From assembly GCA_031549285.1 (NCBI GenBank), contig JAVBPZ010000013.1, positions 98,545-162,544 on the forward strand: 64,000 bases of DNA. The letters are read 5' to 3'. Below, piece by piece: positions 6,533 to 15,956 of this stretch. Numbering within the stretch: position 1 is the stretch's first letter; the number at the start of each line of letters is the position of its first letter. Position numbers and translations under genes: made by a program. This DNA comes from JAAYCI01 sp031549285 (GTDB taxonomy: Bacteria > Bacillota > Clostridia > Oscillospirales > Ruminococcaceae). The notes under the pieces are model-generated. The model ran no database searches. It was not told the origin of the DNA and was given only the letters and a program-made list of their open reading frames with translations.

Positions 6533-8434
6533 ATGACCATACGTGATATTGCCCGTATTGCTAAAGTTTCCCCCAGCACGGTGTCTAATATCATTAACAA
6601 AAAAGATGTTTTGATAAGCCCCAAAACGCGGGAACATGTCCTTGCGGTGATTGGGGAGTATAACTATACGCCCTACCAAAAAGTGGTGGAAAAGCTTACC
6701 CCCCAAACCAAGTTGTTCGGCCTGTTGGTGCCCGATATAAAAAACTCTTTTTACGCGGAGCTGCTGCGTGGGGCAGAAGACTGTGCGCAGAAACACGGGT
6801 GTAGCATCATTGTATGCAACACCGATGATGACCACGGAAAAGAAGACAAATATATAGATATCCTGCTGCAGAAAAAGGTGGAAGGTTTTATGATATTTCC
6901 CTCTGGCAGCCACCCGGAAAAAGTACTGGACAAGCTAGGCAAAAGCGGAGCATATGCCGTTCTGCTGGATAAGATTACCGATGCGCCCCGCTTTCCGCAG
7001 CTATACATTGACGACGAAGCCGCAGCTTACCATGCAACCAAATACCTTATAGAAAAAAAGCACAGGAAGATAGGTTGTATTACAAGCGCGAAGCACAATA
7101 AGCCCTCTGTTCGCCGGTTGGCAGGGTACAAAAAGGCGATGAGCGAAATGGGCATTGCTTTGGATGAGTCCTTAATTTGTGAAGGGGATTTCACCCAAGC
7201 GAGTGGCGAAAAATGGGGAAAATATTTGATTGAACAGGGTGCAAGCGCTATTTTTGCATTCAACGACCTGATGGCGTGCGGTGTGTACCGTGCGGCGATT
7301 GAAAGCAATCTGGGTATTCCCAGTGATCTATCGGTCATCGGCTTTGACGATATTTATGTGTCTGAACTGCTCACCCCGCCGCTTACCAGCATTAAACAGC
7401 CAACATATGAAATGGGCAAAAAAGCTATGGAGTTGCTGATTGACATGGGTGCCGGTAAAGAGGACACGCAAATAAACCATTTATTTGATGTGATGCTGGT
7501 GAAGCGCGGCAGTGTGCGGATGCCCAAGAGCGAGCTGGATAACCGCAAAAAGCTTGCGGTGGTTGGCAATTTGCACATGGAAATTGTGGGCAGGGTAAAC
7601 CAATTCCCGGAATGTGGGGAATGCCAGCCCACGCCGGAGGTACAATATCTGCCCTCAGGGCTGGGGTCTGTTATGGCCATTTCTGCAGCAAAACTGGGAG
7701 GAAATGTGCAAATGGTGGGCCGTGTTGGTGCCGATGCCTATGGCAAGGAACTGCGCGCTTTCCTCGGAAAAAATCATGTGGGCTTGGATGGCCTGACGGT
7801 AGACAATACTTGTGAGACAGGGTTTGCCATGGTTAGTGTTACGCCGGATGCGAAAACGCGCGAGGTGATGTTCTACGGCGCAAACGAAGCATTTTCTGCG
7901 CGGCAGATAGAGCGTCACATGCAGATATTCGCCGAGAGTGAGTATTGTGTTATAGATGCTGGTATTCCTGCGGGGGTGTTGTCGACGGTAGCTTCTGTTT
8001 GTGAGAAAAGAAACTGCAAGACCGTATTGTGTGTTACGAGCCCGCTATCAAAAGATATACTGGAAACACTGCAAGGGTACATACTGGTGGTGCCGGGTGC
8101 AAGCCTGCGGGAAAGCAACGGTGCGGTGTTGGCAGAAAGGCTGGCGGTAAATTTTGAGCAAGGGTTTGAGCAGGTTGTTTTGTTGGATGAAGAGGGAATT
8201 TTTTCCTACAGCGCCTCGCACGAGCCGTGGCAGTATCCATTGCCCGGCAAACAATGCCTGCCGGCACTGCAAGCGGTGTTTGCCGCTGCGTTGGCCGTGT
8301 GGCTTTCTGAAGGGCAGCCTTGGCGACAGGCACTGCGGTTTGCAGCCGGCGTGATGGAACTGGCCTGTGCGCAGCCGGGGTCTCTTGTGGAGATACCCAA
8401 CAGAAAAGATATAGAAAATATATTGACGAGATAG
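6533..8434 (+). CDS. LacI-family repressor fused to a PfkB/ribokinase-like pseudokinase domain
   Basis: A 633-residue two-part regulator; ATG 6533 follows AGAGGAAG. Residues 1-50 are a LacI helix-turn-helix (TIRDIARIAKVSPSTVSNIINKK). Residues 60-335 are the periplasmic-binding-like sensor (LFGLLVPDIKNSFYAELLRG; FNDLMACGVYRA; DLSVIGFDD). Residues about 338-633 form a complete PfkB-type fold (KKLAVVGNLHMEIVGRVNQF). That domain looks catalytically dead: where the neighbouring ribokinase has DTTAAGDTF, this protein has PGKQCLPAL, losing both the catalytic Asp and the anion hole. The sugar-binding GGKGLNQ is PSGLGSV. A ligand-sensing role for ribose or nucleoside is inferred from the operon, which encodes a real ribokinase. 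LacI proteins normally stop at about 340 residues. Confidence 0.85.
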   Translation: MTIRDIARIAKVSPSTVSNIINKKDVLISPKTREHVLAVIGEYNYTPYQKVVEKLTPQTKLFGLLVPDIKNSFYAELLRGAEDCAQKHGCSIIVCNTDDDHGKEDKYIDILLQKKVEGFMIFPSGSHPEKVLDKLGKSGAYAVLLDKITDAPRFPQLYIDDEAAAYHATKYLIEKKHRKIGCITSAKHNKPSVRRLAGYKKAMSEMGIALDESLICEGDFTQASGEKWGKYLIEQGASAIFAFNDLMACGVYRAAIESNLGIPSDLSVIGFDDIYVSELLTPPLTSIKQPTYEMGKKAMELLIDMGAGKEDTQINHLFDVMLVKRGSVRMPKSELDNRKKLAVVGNLHMEIVGRVNQFPECGECQPTPEVQYLPSGLGSVMAISAAKLGGNVQMVGRVGADAYGKELRAFLGKNHVGLDGLTVDNTCETGFAMVSVTPDAKTREVMFYGANEAFSARQIERHMQIFAESEYCVIDAGIPAGVLSTVASVCEKRNCKTVLCVTSPLSKDILETLQGYILVVPGASLRESNGAVLAERLAVNFEQGFEQVVLLDEEGIFSYSASHEPWQYPLPGKQCLPALQAVFAAALAVWLSEGQPWRQALRFAAGVMELACAQPGSLVEIPNRKDIENILTR

Positions 8435-8466
8435 ACTGAAAAACACATATCTAAGCTTATCTGCTA

Positions 8467-8482
8467 TACCATCCGGAGGGTA
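8467..8482. promoter_or_regulatory. Candidate LacI-type operator or hairpin
   Basis: TACCATCCGGAGGGTA is a 16-bp palindrome with one mismatched pair and a central CG, the usual geometry of LacI-family operators. It lies between the regulator and the hydrolase gene. It can also fold as a hairpin with flanking GCTA/TGGC. No second copy was found near 6448-6533. Confidence 0.4.
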
Positions 8483-8551
8483 TGGCTTGATAAAATGTTC
8501 GCAAAATTCACAAAAGTGTCTATGTACGGGACGGGAGGTGCATGATTATTA

Positions 8552-9526
8552 TTGAAACATAAAGTGATTTTGGACGTGGACACTGGGACGGATGACGCAA
8601 TAGCTTTGATGCTGGCGGCTTTGTCCCCGGAGATTGAATTTTTAGGTGCGAGCAGCGTGGGCGGAAACCGGGATTTGGAGTATACCACCGAGAACACATT
8701 GCGGCTGCTGGAGTATCTTAACAGCAATGTGCCGGTATACCGTGGCTGCAAATGGCCGATGGTGGCTTCTTTGCCAAAGTGGCGGCGGCCGATGCTTCCC
8801 TTTACAAGCGAGCATGAGGAAGCAAAAAATGTGCACACAGATTATCTGCCGCTGCCCAAGACAACACGTGTGGTAGAGGACAAACATGCCGTTACCTGGC
8901 TGGTGGATACCATTATGGCTTCCGATGGGGATATAACGTTGATCCCGATGGCCCCCCAAACCAACATTGGCATGGCCATTCGCATGGAACCACGCTTGGG
9001 CAAAAAAATAAAGCAGATCATTTTTATGGGAGGCTCGCATGCTGTTGGTAACACCACCCCCACATCGGAATTCAATATTTGGATGGATCCCGAAGCTGCG
9101 AAAATAGTAGCCGATTGCGGTGCGAAAATTATTGCGGTGCCCACCGATGCGACCCATGCCGCCTATGTAACGAAAGAGGAATGTGACGAAATAGAGGCGA
9201 TTGGGACGCCAGCTGCCATTAAAGCGGCCGAAATGATACGGCAAAGAATTTTGGGTTATACGGAATGGCAGCCGCTGGATGTGCCGGACGCAGCTCCCGT
9301 ACATGATCCCCTTACCGTTTGTGCGCTATTAAACCCCAACGTTTTGCAGGATGTACACCACGTGTATTATGACGTGGATTTTTCTGGCGGGGCTTCCGAT
9401 GGGAAAACCATATTCGATGTAAAAAAACGGTATGCGCACCAAGAACCCAATGCCTATGTGGCGCTGGATGCGAACCGCAAGCTATTCGTTGACATGCTGA
9501 AAGAGATATTATCTATTACACTATAA
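8552..9526 (+). CDS. Nucleoside hydrolase (inosine-uridine preferring type)
   Basis: Cleaves the N-glycosidic bond of ribonucleosides to base plus ribose. The Ca-binding signature DVDTGTDDA sits at residues 7-15. Other family features are MGGSHAVGN, the SEFNIWMDPEAA loop and the late VHDPLTV Asp. The 324-residue length is normal for IunH-type enzymes. The start is a TTG at 8552; the GGGAGGTG at 8533-8540 is about 11 nt away. The same site sits closer to an out-of-frame ATG at 8542, which reads six codons and stops at 8562, overlapping the TTG. It is the first catabolic gene of the operon; ribose released here would feed the ribokinase at 14453. Confidence 0.9.
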   Translation: MKHKVILDVDTGTDDAIALMLAALSPEIEFLGASSVGGNRDLEYTTENTLRLLEYLNSNVPVYRGCKWPMVASLPKWRRPMLPFTSEHEEAKNVHTDYLPLPKTTRVVEDKHAVTWLVDTIMASDGDITLIPMAPQTNIGMAIRMEPRLGKKIKQIIFMGGSHAVGNTTPTSEFNIWMDPEAAKIVADCGAKIIAVPTDATHAAYVTKEECDEIEAIGTPAAIKAAEMIRQRILGYTEWQPLDVPDAAPVHDPLTVCALLNPNVLQDVHHVYYDVDFSGGASDGKTIFDVKKRYAHQEPNAYVALDANRKLFVDMLKEILSITL

Positions 9527-9544
9527 AACGAAAAGGAGAAAGAG

Positions 9545-10639
9545 ATGAAAAAGTTTGTTAAAATGATGGTATTTGGGCTGGTTTTGGTTATGCTGCTGGC
9601 AGCATGCGGAACAACCGCGCCACCGCCGGCAGACTCGCAACCGGCGGGCGGAGGCGCCGCATCCGCCCCGAGCATAGCCGGAGGGGAAGAACCCATGAAG
9701 GTGGCGTTCGTTACCTGGGAAGCGCAGGGCGACAATGGCTTTGCAGATTCCTGTGTGGCAGGCATAAACCGTATTGCCGAGGAATTTGGCTGCGAGACCA
9801 CCATTCTGGAAGCCGGTGGAGATTCTTCTAAGTACAACCAGATTGTGGACACCTGTTTCCAGTGGGGGCCGGATGTTGTGTTTGCTTCACCGAACGGGTT
9901 TGAAGAGCAGTTGTGTAAGTACGCCGACGAAAACCCCGACATTAAGGTAGTAAACATAGACACCATTTTGGATAATTCCAAGGGGACGATTGCAAGCGTG
10001 CAATTTGTACAGGAGGAAGGGTCCTTTATGGCGGGTGTTGTGGCTGCGCTGGTTACCACAGGCGATTTGGAATTTGCCAATGCCGACAAAAAAGTGGGTG
10101 CTGTGGGCGGTATGGATATTCCGGTCATCCGCAGCTTTATTCATGGTTTCAAACAGGGCGTTGCCTACGTGGACGAAGATATTGAAGTGATCGAAAGCTA
10201 TTGCGGCGATTTCATGGACGCTGTGAAAGGCAAGCAGGCGGCAAACCAACTGTACGCGCAGGGCTGTGATATCGTTTATCAGATTGCAGGCGTAGCAGGC
10301 AACGGTGTTTTGGAAGCAGCAGGTGAGCAAGGCAAGTATGCCATTGGCGTTAACTCCAACCAAAACGCCCAAACTCCGGGCCATATCCCTACCTCTATGG
10401 TGAAGGATTGTGGCGGTGCCATTTATGACATCTACACCAAGATTGTGGACGGCAGCTATGTTCCCGGTGAACACTACCGTTACTACTATGGTGAAGGCGG
10501 AACCTATATTGCGATTGATGAATACACCGAAGAAATATTGACCCCGGAAATGCTGGCAGAGGTAAAGGATATTGAGCAGAAGTTGAAGGACGGGGAAATT
10601 GAAGTGGAACTGTACCCCGAGTTCTGGGTGAACGGCTGA
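9545..10639 (+). CDS. BMP-family nucleoside-binding lipoprotein
   Basis: The extracytoplasmic substrate-binding protein of the nucleoside ABC importer (PnrA/BmpA family). It has a lipoprotein signal with lipobox LLAAC at residues 19-23 and a low-complexity Pro/Ala/Gly linker. The mature domain starts MKVAFVTWEAQGDNGF and has the BMP pattern (GGDSSKYNQIVDTC; VVNIDTIL; EEGSFMAGVVAAL; VYQIAGVAGNGVLEAA). The 364-residue length fits. ATG 9545 has AAAGGAGA upstream and lies 18 bp after the hydrolase. A strong hairpin follows, as is common after binding-protein genes that need more mRNA than the rest of the transporter. Confidence 0.92.
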   Translation: MKKFVKMMVFGLVLVMLLAACGTTAPPPADSQPAGGGAASAPSIAGGEEPMKVAFVTWEAQGDNGFADSCVAGINRIAEEFGCETTILEAGGDSSKYNQIVDTCFQWGPDVVFASPNGFEEQLCKYADENPDIKVVNIDTILDNSKGTIASVQFVQEEGSFMAGVVAALVTTGDLEFANADKKVGAVGGMDIPVIRSFIHGFKQGVAYVDEDIEVIESYCGDFMDAVKGKQAANQLYAQGCDIVYQIAGVAGNGVLEAAGEQGKYAIGVNSNQNAQTPGHIPTSMVKDCGGAIYDIYTKIVDGSYVPGEHYRYYYGEGGTYIAIDEYTEEILTPEMLAEVKDIEQKLKDGEIEVELYPEFWVNG

Positions 10640-10668
10640 TCCTCCTTGAAGCGGAGGTGGTAGGAAAC

Positions 10669-10709
10669 GCACCCGCCCGGCACCATGCTTGGTGTGAGCG
10701 GGCGGGTGT
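10669..10709 (+). terminator. Intercistronic hairpin (attenuator) after the binding-protein gene
   Basis: GCACCCGCCCG (10669-10679) pairs with CGGGCGGGTGT (10699-10709). A nested CACC/GGTG hairpin sits inside. AAAATTTT rather than a pure T run follows, so partial termination or 3'-end protection is more likely than full termination. Confidence 0.6.
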
Positions 10710-10784
10710 AAAATTTTACCAAAGGATATTCGGCTGTGGCGGCTTGGTTGTCGGAAAAGAACCAGGTGAGAAAGTAGGTGGATC

Positions 10785-12323
10785 ATGGGCAAACCAGTGT
10801 TGATTGAGATGGAAGATATTGTGAAAGTGTATCCGCCCGATGTGGTGGCTTTGAAAGGCGTGAGCCTTTCAGTGAAGGAAGGCGAGATACACTCTATCAT
10901 TGGCGAAAATGGAGCGGGGAAATCTACCCTGATGAAAATACTGTATGGCATGGAAAAACATACCCGGGGGACCATTCGCCTGAAAGGCGCTCCGGTGAAT
11001 ATTTCGTCGCCCAGGGAAGCCGTGGCGCATGGTATTGGAATGGTACACCAGGAGTTTATGCTGATTGGCGAATATACGGTATTGGAGAACATTGTGCTGG
11101 GGCAGGAGCCCCACAACACACTGGGGCTGTTGCGCCTGGACGATGCCAGGAGCCGGCTGCAGGCTATTATTGAGGACTTTCAGTTTGATGTGAAGCTGGA
11201 CGAATTGGTTTTGAACCTGTCGGTGGCGGCTCAGCAAAAAACGGAAATTATTAAACTGCTGTACCGTGAAGTGGATATATTGATTTTAGACGAACCGACC
11301 GCCTTGCTGGCACCCCAGGAGGCGGAACAGCTATTTGTGCTGCTGGAACAGCTGCGTCAAAGGGGCAAGACGATTTTATTTATTAGCCACAAGCTGGATG
11401 AGGTGCTGAAAATCTCTGACAGGATTACTGTGATGCGCGCGGGACTTCGCATTTGGACCAAGCCCAATAAAGGGCTGAACAAGGTTTCCCTTTCCAGTGC
11501 GATGGTGGGGCGAGACGTGATGTTGTCAGTAGAAAAGCAGCCTGCACAGCCTGGTAAGGTAGTACTGGACATACAGGACCTGTGCGTGCGTGATTTGCGG
11601 AACCCGGACAAGCTGGACAATGACCAGGTATGTATGCAGGTTCGCTCGGGGGAAATTGTGGGGATTGCGGGCGTAGAAGGGAACGGACAATATGAACTGG
11701 TGCAGGCGCTGATTGGTACCATGCGCGCAGAGTCCGGCGTGATTGTGGTGGATGGCGAAAACATTACCCAAAGCCCGATACGCCAGCGCCGGCGAAAGAT
11801 ATCGTATGTTTCGCAGGACCGGAAAAGAAGTTCTTCTTCGCAGAAAGATAGTATTGCCGACAATGCCATAATGACACACCATTATGTTTCGGATGCGCTG
11901 CTGGGGAAGCTGGGCCTGTTGAGCGCAAAAAAAATGCACCGGCTTACCCAAAAGATTATAAAGGAATACCACGTGGTGTGTAAAAGTGACGCCACCCGAA
12001 TGCGGGAATTGTCTGGCGGAAATCAGCAGAAGGTGATTGTGGGAAGAGAGGTAGAACTGAAAGCGCCATTGCTGGTGGTTGACCAACCGGGCCGCGGACT
12101 GGATGTGGGAAGTGCTGAATATATTCAGAAAAAAATTGTGGAAATGCGGGACGCCGGTGTGGCCTGTCTGCTTATTTCTGCCGATTTGGACGAGTTGTTT
12201 TCGCTCTCGGACCGGATATTGGTGTTCCACCGTGGGAAAATTACCGCAGAAAAGTTACCGGGTGAGACCACAAGGGAAGAGATTGGCGAATATATGCTGG
12301 GCGTAAAGGGGGTTGCAGAGTGA
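10785..12323 (+). CDS. Nucleoside ABC transporter ATP-binding protein (tandem ABC)
   Basis: A 512-residue double-ABC ATPase of the YufO/NupB type that energises the importer. The first domain has Walker A GENGAGKST (about residues 45-53), a degenerate signature LSVAAQQKTEI and Walker B ILILDEPTALL. In the second domain Walker A is degraded (GVEGNGQYEL), the signature LSGGNQQKVIVGRE is intact, and Walker B is LLVVDQPGRGLDVG. This asymmetry is normal for the family. ATG 10785 follows AGGTGG. The stop overlaps the next gene by 4 nt (GTGA). Confidence 0.92.
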   Translation: MGKPVLIEMEDIVKVYPPDVVALKGVSLSVKEGEIHSIIGENGAGKSTLMKILYGMEKHTRGTIRLKGAPVNISSPREAVAHGIGMVHQEFMLIGEYTVLENIVLGQEPHNTLGLLRLDDARSRLQAIIEDFQFDVKLDELVLNLSVAAQQKTEIIKLLYREVDILILDEPTALLAPQEAEQLFVLLEQLRQRGKTILFISHKLDEVLKISDRITVMRAGLRIWTKPNKGLNKVSLSSAMVGRDVMLSVEKQPAQPGKVVLDIQDLCVRDLRNPDKLDNDQVCMQVRSGEIVGIAGVEGNGQYELVQALIGTMRAESGVIVVDGENITQSPIRQRRRKISYVSQDRKRSSSSQKDSIADNAIMTHHYVSDALLGKLGLLSAKKMHRLTQKIIKEYHVVCKSDATRMRELSGGNQQKVIVGREVELKAPLLVVDQPGRGLDVGSAEYIQKKIVEMRDAGVACLLISADLDELFSLSDRILVFHRGKITAEKLPGETTREEIGEYMLGVKGVAE

Positions 12324-13429
12324 CCAAAAAACTGCAGAGCGCCTTGATTGCATTTTTGGGCATTGTTACAGCGGTTTTGCTGGGTATGCTGCTGCTGACC
12401 TGGCAAGGGTATGATGCTTTCAGCAGTTACGGTGCTGTTTTTAAATACAGCCTGGCCAGTCCTTTTGCACTGGGCACCACGCTGGAGCGTACCGCTATTG
12501 TGGGGTTGGTGGCATTGGCCGCCACCACCACATTTACTTCTGGGGCGTCGAACCTGGGCATGTTTGGGCAAATTATGGCGGGGGCGATTGCTGCCACGGC
12601 CATTGGTTCGTTGCCGCTGCCGGGCATCATTCTTGTGCCGCTGATGTTTGCGGGCGGCGCGCTTGCCGGTGCCTTTCTGGCCCTTATTGCGGCGTTGTTA
12701 CGAAAATATTTTGGCATGGATGAGTTTATTACCACGCTAATGTTTAACTTTATCATGAACTATTTTACAGATTTTTTGGTGAACACATCTATGCGGGACC
12801 CCAGCGTTTCCTGGCCAATGTCGCCGGTGATACAAAACGCAGGCGTGCTGCCGAAATTGTTTGGGTTCATTGACATTTCGTTCTTTCTAGTGGTGTTCAT
12901 TTTTGTGGCATCGTATATTTTCTGGTCCCGGACGCGAACGGGGTACGAGATGCGCATGATGGGAAGCAACCCCATATTTGCAAAAATTGGGGGCGCGGCC
13001 ACTGGCCCGGATTTTATGAAAGCGATGCTTTTGAGCGGTGCATACAGCGGTATGGCCGGCGTGATATTGATAGCGGGCTCTGGCCAGCAGAACCGGTTTT
13101 TGCCGGGTATGGGCGAAAACTTTGCCAATGAAGGGCTAATGATTGCTATTGTTTCCAACAACAATGTGTTTGTAGCGCTTTTTTATTCGCTGGTGTTTTC
13201 CATATTGAATACCGGTTCTACCGGAATGCAGTTGGAAACATCTGTACCACTGGAATTTATTACCATGCTCATTGGCCTCACGGTGATGGCGGTGGTGGTG
13301 TTCCGCGAAGCATCCACGCCGTTGCTGGCCAAGTACAAAGCGTACAAGGAAGACAGAAAGCTGCGCAAAGAAGGCCCGCGGCCCACAGGGAATGATCCTG
13401 TGTTCCAAAAGGAGGTCGAAAAAACGTGA
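12320..13429 (+). CDS. Nucleoside ABC transporter permease, YufP-like
   Basis: A 369-residue inner-membrane permease of the branched-chain/BMP-associated family. It has about ten hydrophobic segments and the family's EAA-like stretch near FITTLMFNFIMNYF. It starts with GTG 12320 inside the stop of the ATPase gene (4-nt overlap) and ends overlapping the next permease by 4 nt. The three transporter genes are therefore translationally coupled. The charged C-terminus (YKAYKEDRKLRKEGPR) is cytosolic. Confidence 0.9.
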   Translation: MTKKLQSALIAFLGIVTAVLLGMLLLTWQGYDAFSSYGAVFKYSLASPFALGTTLERTAIVGLVALAATTTFTSGASNLGMFGQIMAGAIAATAIGSLPLPGIILVPLMFAGGALAGAFLALIAALLRKYFGMDEFITTLMFNFIMNYFTDFLVNTSMRDPSVSWPMSPVIQNAGVLPKLFGFIDISFFLVVFIFVASYIFWSRTRTGYEMRMMGSNPIFAKIGGAATGPDFMKAMLLSGAYSGMAGVILIAGSGQQNRFLPGMGENFANEGLMIAIVSNNNVFVALFYSLVFSILNTGSTGMQLETSVPLEFITMLIGLTVMAVVVFREASTPLLAKYKAYKEDRKLRKEGPRPTGNDPVFQKEVEKT

Positions 13430-14331
13430 CTTGGAATTTATTATTGACCATCTGCTTTTCCGCTTTGTCTGCATCGGTCCCCGTATTGATGGCGGGGATG
13501 GGCGGCCTGTTCACCTACCATGTAAACGTGTTCAACATCTCTTTGGAAGGCATGCTGCTGACGGGGGCGTTTTGTGCGGTATGTGGCTCTTTGCTGTTCA
13601 AGTCCTGGGCGTTGGGCATGCTGTTTGGCATTGCGGGAAGCATGGTAATTGCCCTTATCTTCGCGTTTTGCGTTTTGCAGATCCGGATGGGCGAGTTTAT
13701 TACCGGCATTGCCATTAACACATTTGTAACCGGCGCCACCACTTATTTTTTGCGACAGCTTTTCAACGTGAAGGGTACCCTGATGGACCCGGGTATCGTC
13801 AATATTCCCAAATGGGATATTCCCATTTTGCGGGACATTCCTATTTTGGGGAACATATTGAACCACCACCCGTGGCCGCTATATATGGTGCTGTTTTTGC
13901 TGTTCCCGCTGGTGTATGTGGTGCTGTATAAAAGCCGGTTTGGCATTCGGCTGCGCGCCACTGGCTACGACTCTCGTACGTTGGATTCTGTCGGCGTTCG
14001 TTCCAACACCTACAAGTTTATTGCTATTTTGCTTAGCGGGTTTTGTTGCGGCATTGGCGGCAGCTACCTTTCCATTGGGTATATGAAGCTTTTTTCTGAA
14101 AATATGTCCAACGGCCGCGGGTGGATCGCAATTGCTATCATTTTGCTGACAAAGGGGAAACCCTTTAAAATTTTATTACTGGGTTTGCTTTTTGGGCTTT
14201 TCGAAGGGATTGGCATGAGCTTGCAAGCGTTCAATATTCCCACACAGTTTACCTATATGCTGCCGTATGTATCCACACTTGTAGCATTGTTCATTGACTC
14301 ACGCCAGAAGAAGAAAAAGGCGATTGTCTGA
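13426..14331 (+). CDS. Nucleoside ABC transporter permease, YufQ-like
   Basis: The 301-residue partner permease. It starts with GTG 13426 overlapping the previous stop. Family motifs include MAGMGGLFTYHVNVFNISLEGMLL (about 21-45), GEFITGIAINTFV and the late GRGWIAIAIILL. It would form a heterodimer with the 12320 product and be driven by the tandem ATPase. It ends in a basic tail (DSRQKKKKAIV). Confidence 0.9.
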   Translation: MTWNLLLTICFSALSASVPVLMAGMGGLFTYHVNVFNISLEGMLLTGAFCAVCGSLLFKSWALGMLFGIAGSMVIALIFAFCVLQIRMGEFITGIAINTFVTGATTYFLRQLFNVKGTLMDPGIVNIPKWDIPILRDIPILGNILNHHPWPLYMVLFLLFPLVYVVLYKSRFGIRLRATGYDSRTLDSVGVRSNTYKFIAILLSGFCCGIGGSYLSIGYMKLFSENMSNGRGWIAIAIILLTKGKPFKILLLGLLFGLFEGIGMSLQAFNIPTQFTYMLPYVSTLVALFIDSRQKKKKAIV

Positions 14332-14452
14332 TGCGGCAAGTGCCTTGGGTTAGAGGCATAGTGGAGTTGCTGGGTGCCGATAGAAGAAAATAAGCGATGT
14401 AACGTACAGCTCATACGGCGGAAGTAGCCATATGCTATAAGGAGAAAATGCA

Positions 14453-15352
14453 ATGCCTGAGATTTTAAACTTTGGTTCCCTGAATATCGACACGGTGTAT
14501 AATGTGCCGCACTTTGTGAAATCGGGTGAGACATTGTCTGCCACCGGTATTGAAACCCATGCCGGTGGCAAAGGGCTGAACCAGTCTATTGCTTTGGCCA
14601 GGGCTGGGGCGTCTGTTTGGCACGCGGGATGCATTGGACCGGATGGTGAAATTTTGCGCGATGTGCTCGAAAAAGAGGGCGTGAACACACAGTATGTGTC
14701 TGTCGGCATAAAAAAAACAGGGCATGCCGTTATACAGGTGACGCCCAGCGGCCTAAACAGCATTTTGCTGTATAAAGGAGCCAACCACACCATAGGCGAA
14801 AAACAAATTGAACACGTTTTGCAACATTTTTCCGAAGGAGATGTGTTGGTGTTGCAAAATGAAGTGAACCATGTTTCGTCTATGATGTGGCAAGCAAACC
14901 ACAAAGGAATGCGCATTGCTTTTAATCCGTCCCCGTTCCATCCTGGCGTGCTGGGCTACCCGCTGGACATGGTGGAGATATTCTTTTTGAACGAGCTGGA
15001 AGCGCTGGAACTGGCGAAGCAAGCGGATGTGGAGACGGCACTGAAATGCTTGTCTCGGCAATACCCAAATGCCCAGATTGTATTGACGCTTGGGAAACGG
15101 GGGGTTATATACCAAAAGGGAACAGTACGGCTGGCCCATGGTATTTATAATGTGCCGGTGGTGGACACTACGGCGGCCGGTGACACATTTACCGGATTTT
15201 TTATTGGCGGTACCGTGAACGGTTGTTCAGCTGAGGAGGCGCTGCGCTTGGCGTCTGTGGCGTCTTCTCTGGCGGTTACAAAAAAAGGTGCATCGACATC
15301 TATCCCTACGCTGGAACAGGTGCAAACCTGTAAGCTGACACCTGTGCCATGA
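14453..15352 (+). CDS. Ribokinase (PfkB family)
   Basis: Phosphorylates ribose to ribose 5-phosphate, completing nucleoside salvage. PfkB signature 1 is AGGKGLNQSIALARAG (about residues 36-51), and signature 2 with the catalytic Asp is DTTAAGDTFTGFF (about 239-251). The 299-residue length is typical. ATG 14453 has AAGGAG 8-10 nt upstream. It is the last gene of the operon, 121 bp after the permease and followed by a strong terminator. Its intact motifs make it the natural comparison for the degenerate kinase domain on the regulator at 6533. Confidence 0.9.
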   Translation: MPEILNFGSLNIDTVYNVPHFVKSGETLSATGIETHAGGKGLNQSIALARAGASVWHAGCIGPDGEILRDVLEKEGVNTQYVSVGIKKTGHAVIQVTPSGLNSILLYKGANHTIGEKQIEHVLQHFSEGDVLVLQNEVNHVSSMMWQANHKGMRIAFNPSPFHPGVLGYPLDMVEIFFLNELEALELAKQADVETALKCLSRQYPNAQIVLTLGKRGVIYQKGTVRLAHGIYNVPVVDTTAAGDTFTGFFIGGTVNGCSAEEALRLASVASSLAVTKKGASTSIPTLEQVQTCKLTPVP

Positions 15353-15388
15353 TTTATGTTGTTTCAAAATGGCTTTTATAAGACGAAA

Positions 15389-15430
15389 AGACGCTGACTG
15401 TTTCTATTGAAGAGACAGTCAGCGTTTTTG
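15389..15430 (+). terminator. Operon terminator after ribokinase
   Basis: ACGCTGACTGTTTC (15391-15404) pairs with GAGACAGTCAGCGT (15412-15425) with one T-G wobble, followed by TTTTG. Confidence 0.9.
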
Positions 15431-15798
15431 TTGATTAATTTGCTTATGTGGTTCCGGTTCAATGAACCCAAGAGCACAGCGTGCTTTGTGCCGGTGATGG
15501 TGGAGCAGGTGGGCAGTATAATGGGCTGCCTGTTTGCTCTGCTGCCAACGAAAAGTCTATGCACGCCGCATGAAAAATGCCAAACGTCGTGAAAGGACAC
15601 ACCCGCGCAAAAGTGAGACCAAAAAGCACAACGAAGGCCCAGGGAAGAATTTATAAGAGATATTGCTAGATCGAGCCAAAAAGGTTTTTTGGTAGGTTTG
15701 AATGTATATGGTTTATGCACCTATGCAAAACGCATGAACTTTGGTCGACTTTTCCCGTAGAGCAGTATTGCCGGTATCGTAAACAAAACGTACTGTGC

Positions 15799-15811
15799 GT
15801 CCCCGCAACCA
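15799..15811 (+). repeat. Right copy of att-like direct repeat
   Basis: GTCCCCGCAACCA is identical to the last 13 nt of tRNA-fMet (5763-5775) and in the same orientation, 10,036 bp downstream. No other tRNA-like structure surrounds it, so it is a free copy of the tRNA end. Confidence 0.65.
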
Positions 15812-15956
15812 TCCGCGGTTACACTTTCTGTGTAGCTATATTTTTTTGTAAGTTCTGCGTACTGTGTATCAAAAAACACGCATAAATGTCGATTATATAG
15901 TATTTGAATTTATTGACTTCCCATTGTCCTGTACAAAAAGCAATGCTCTATCCATC

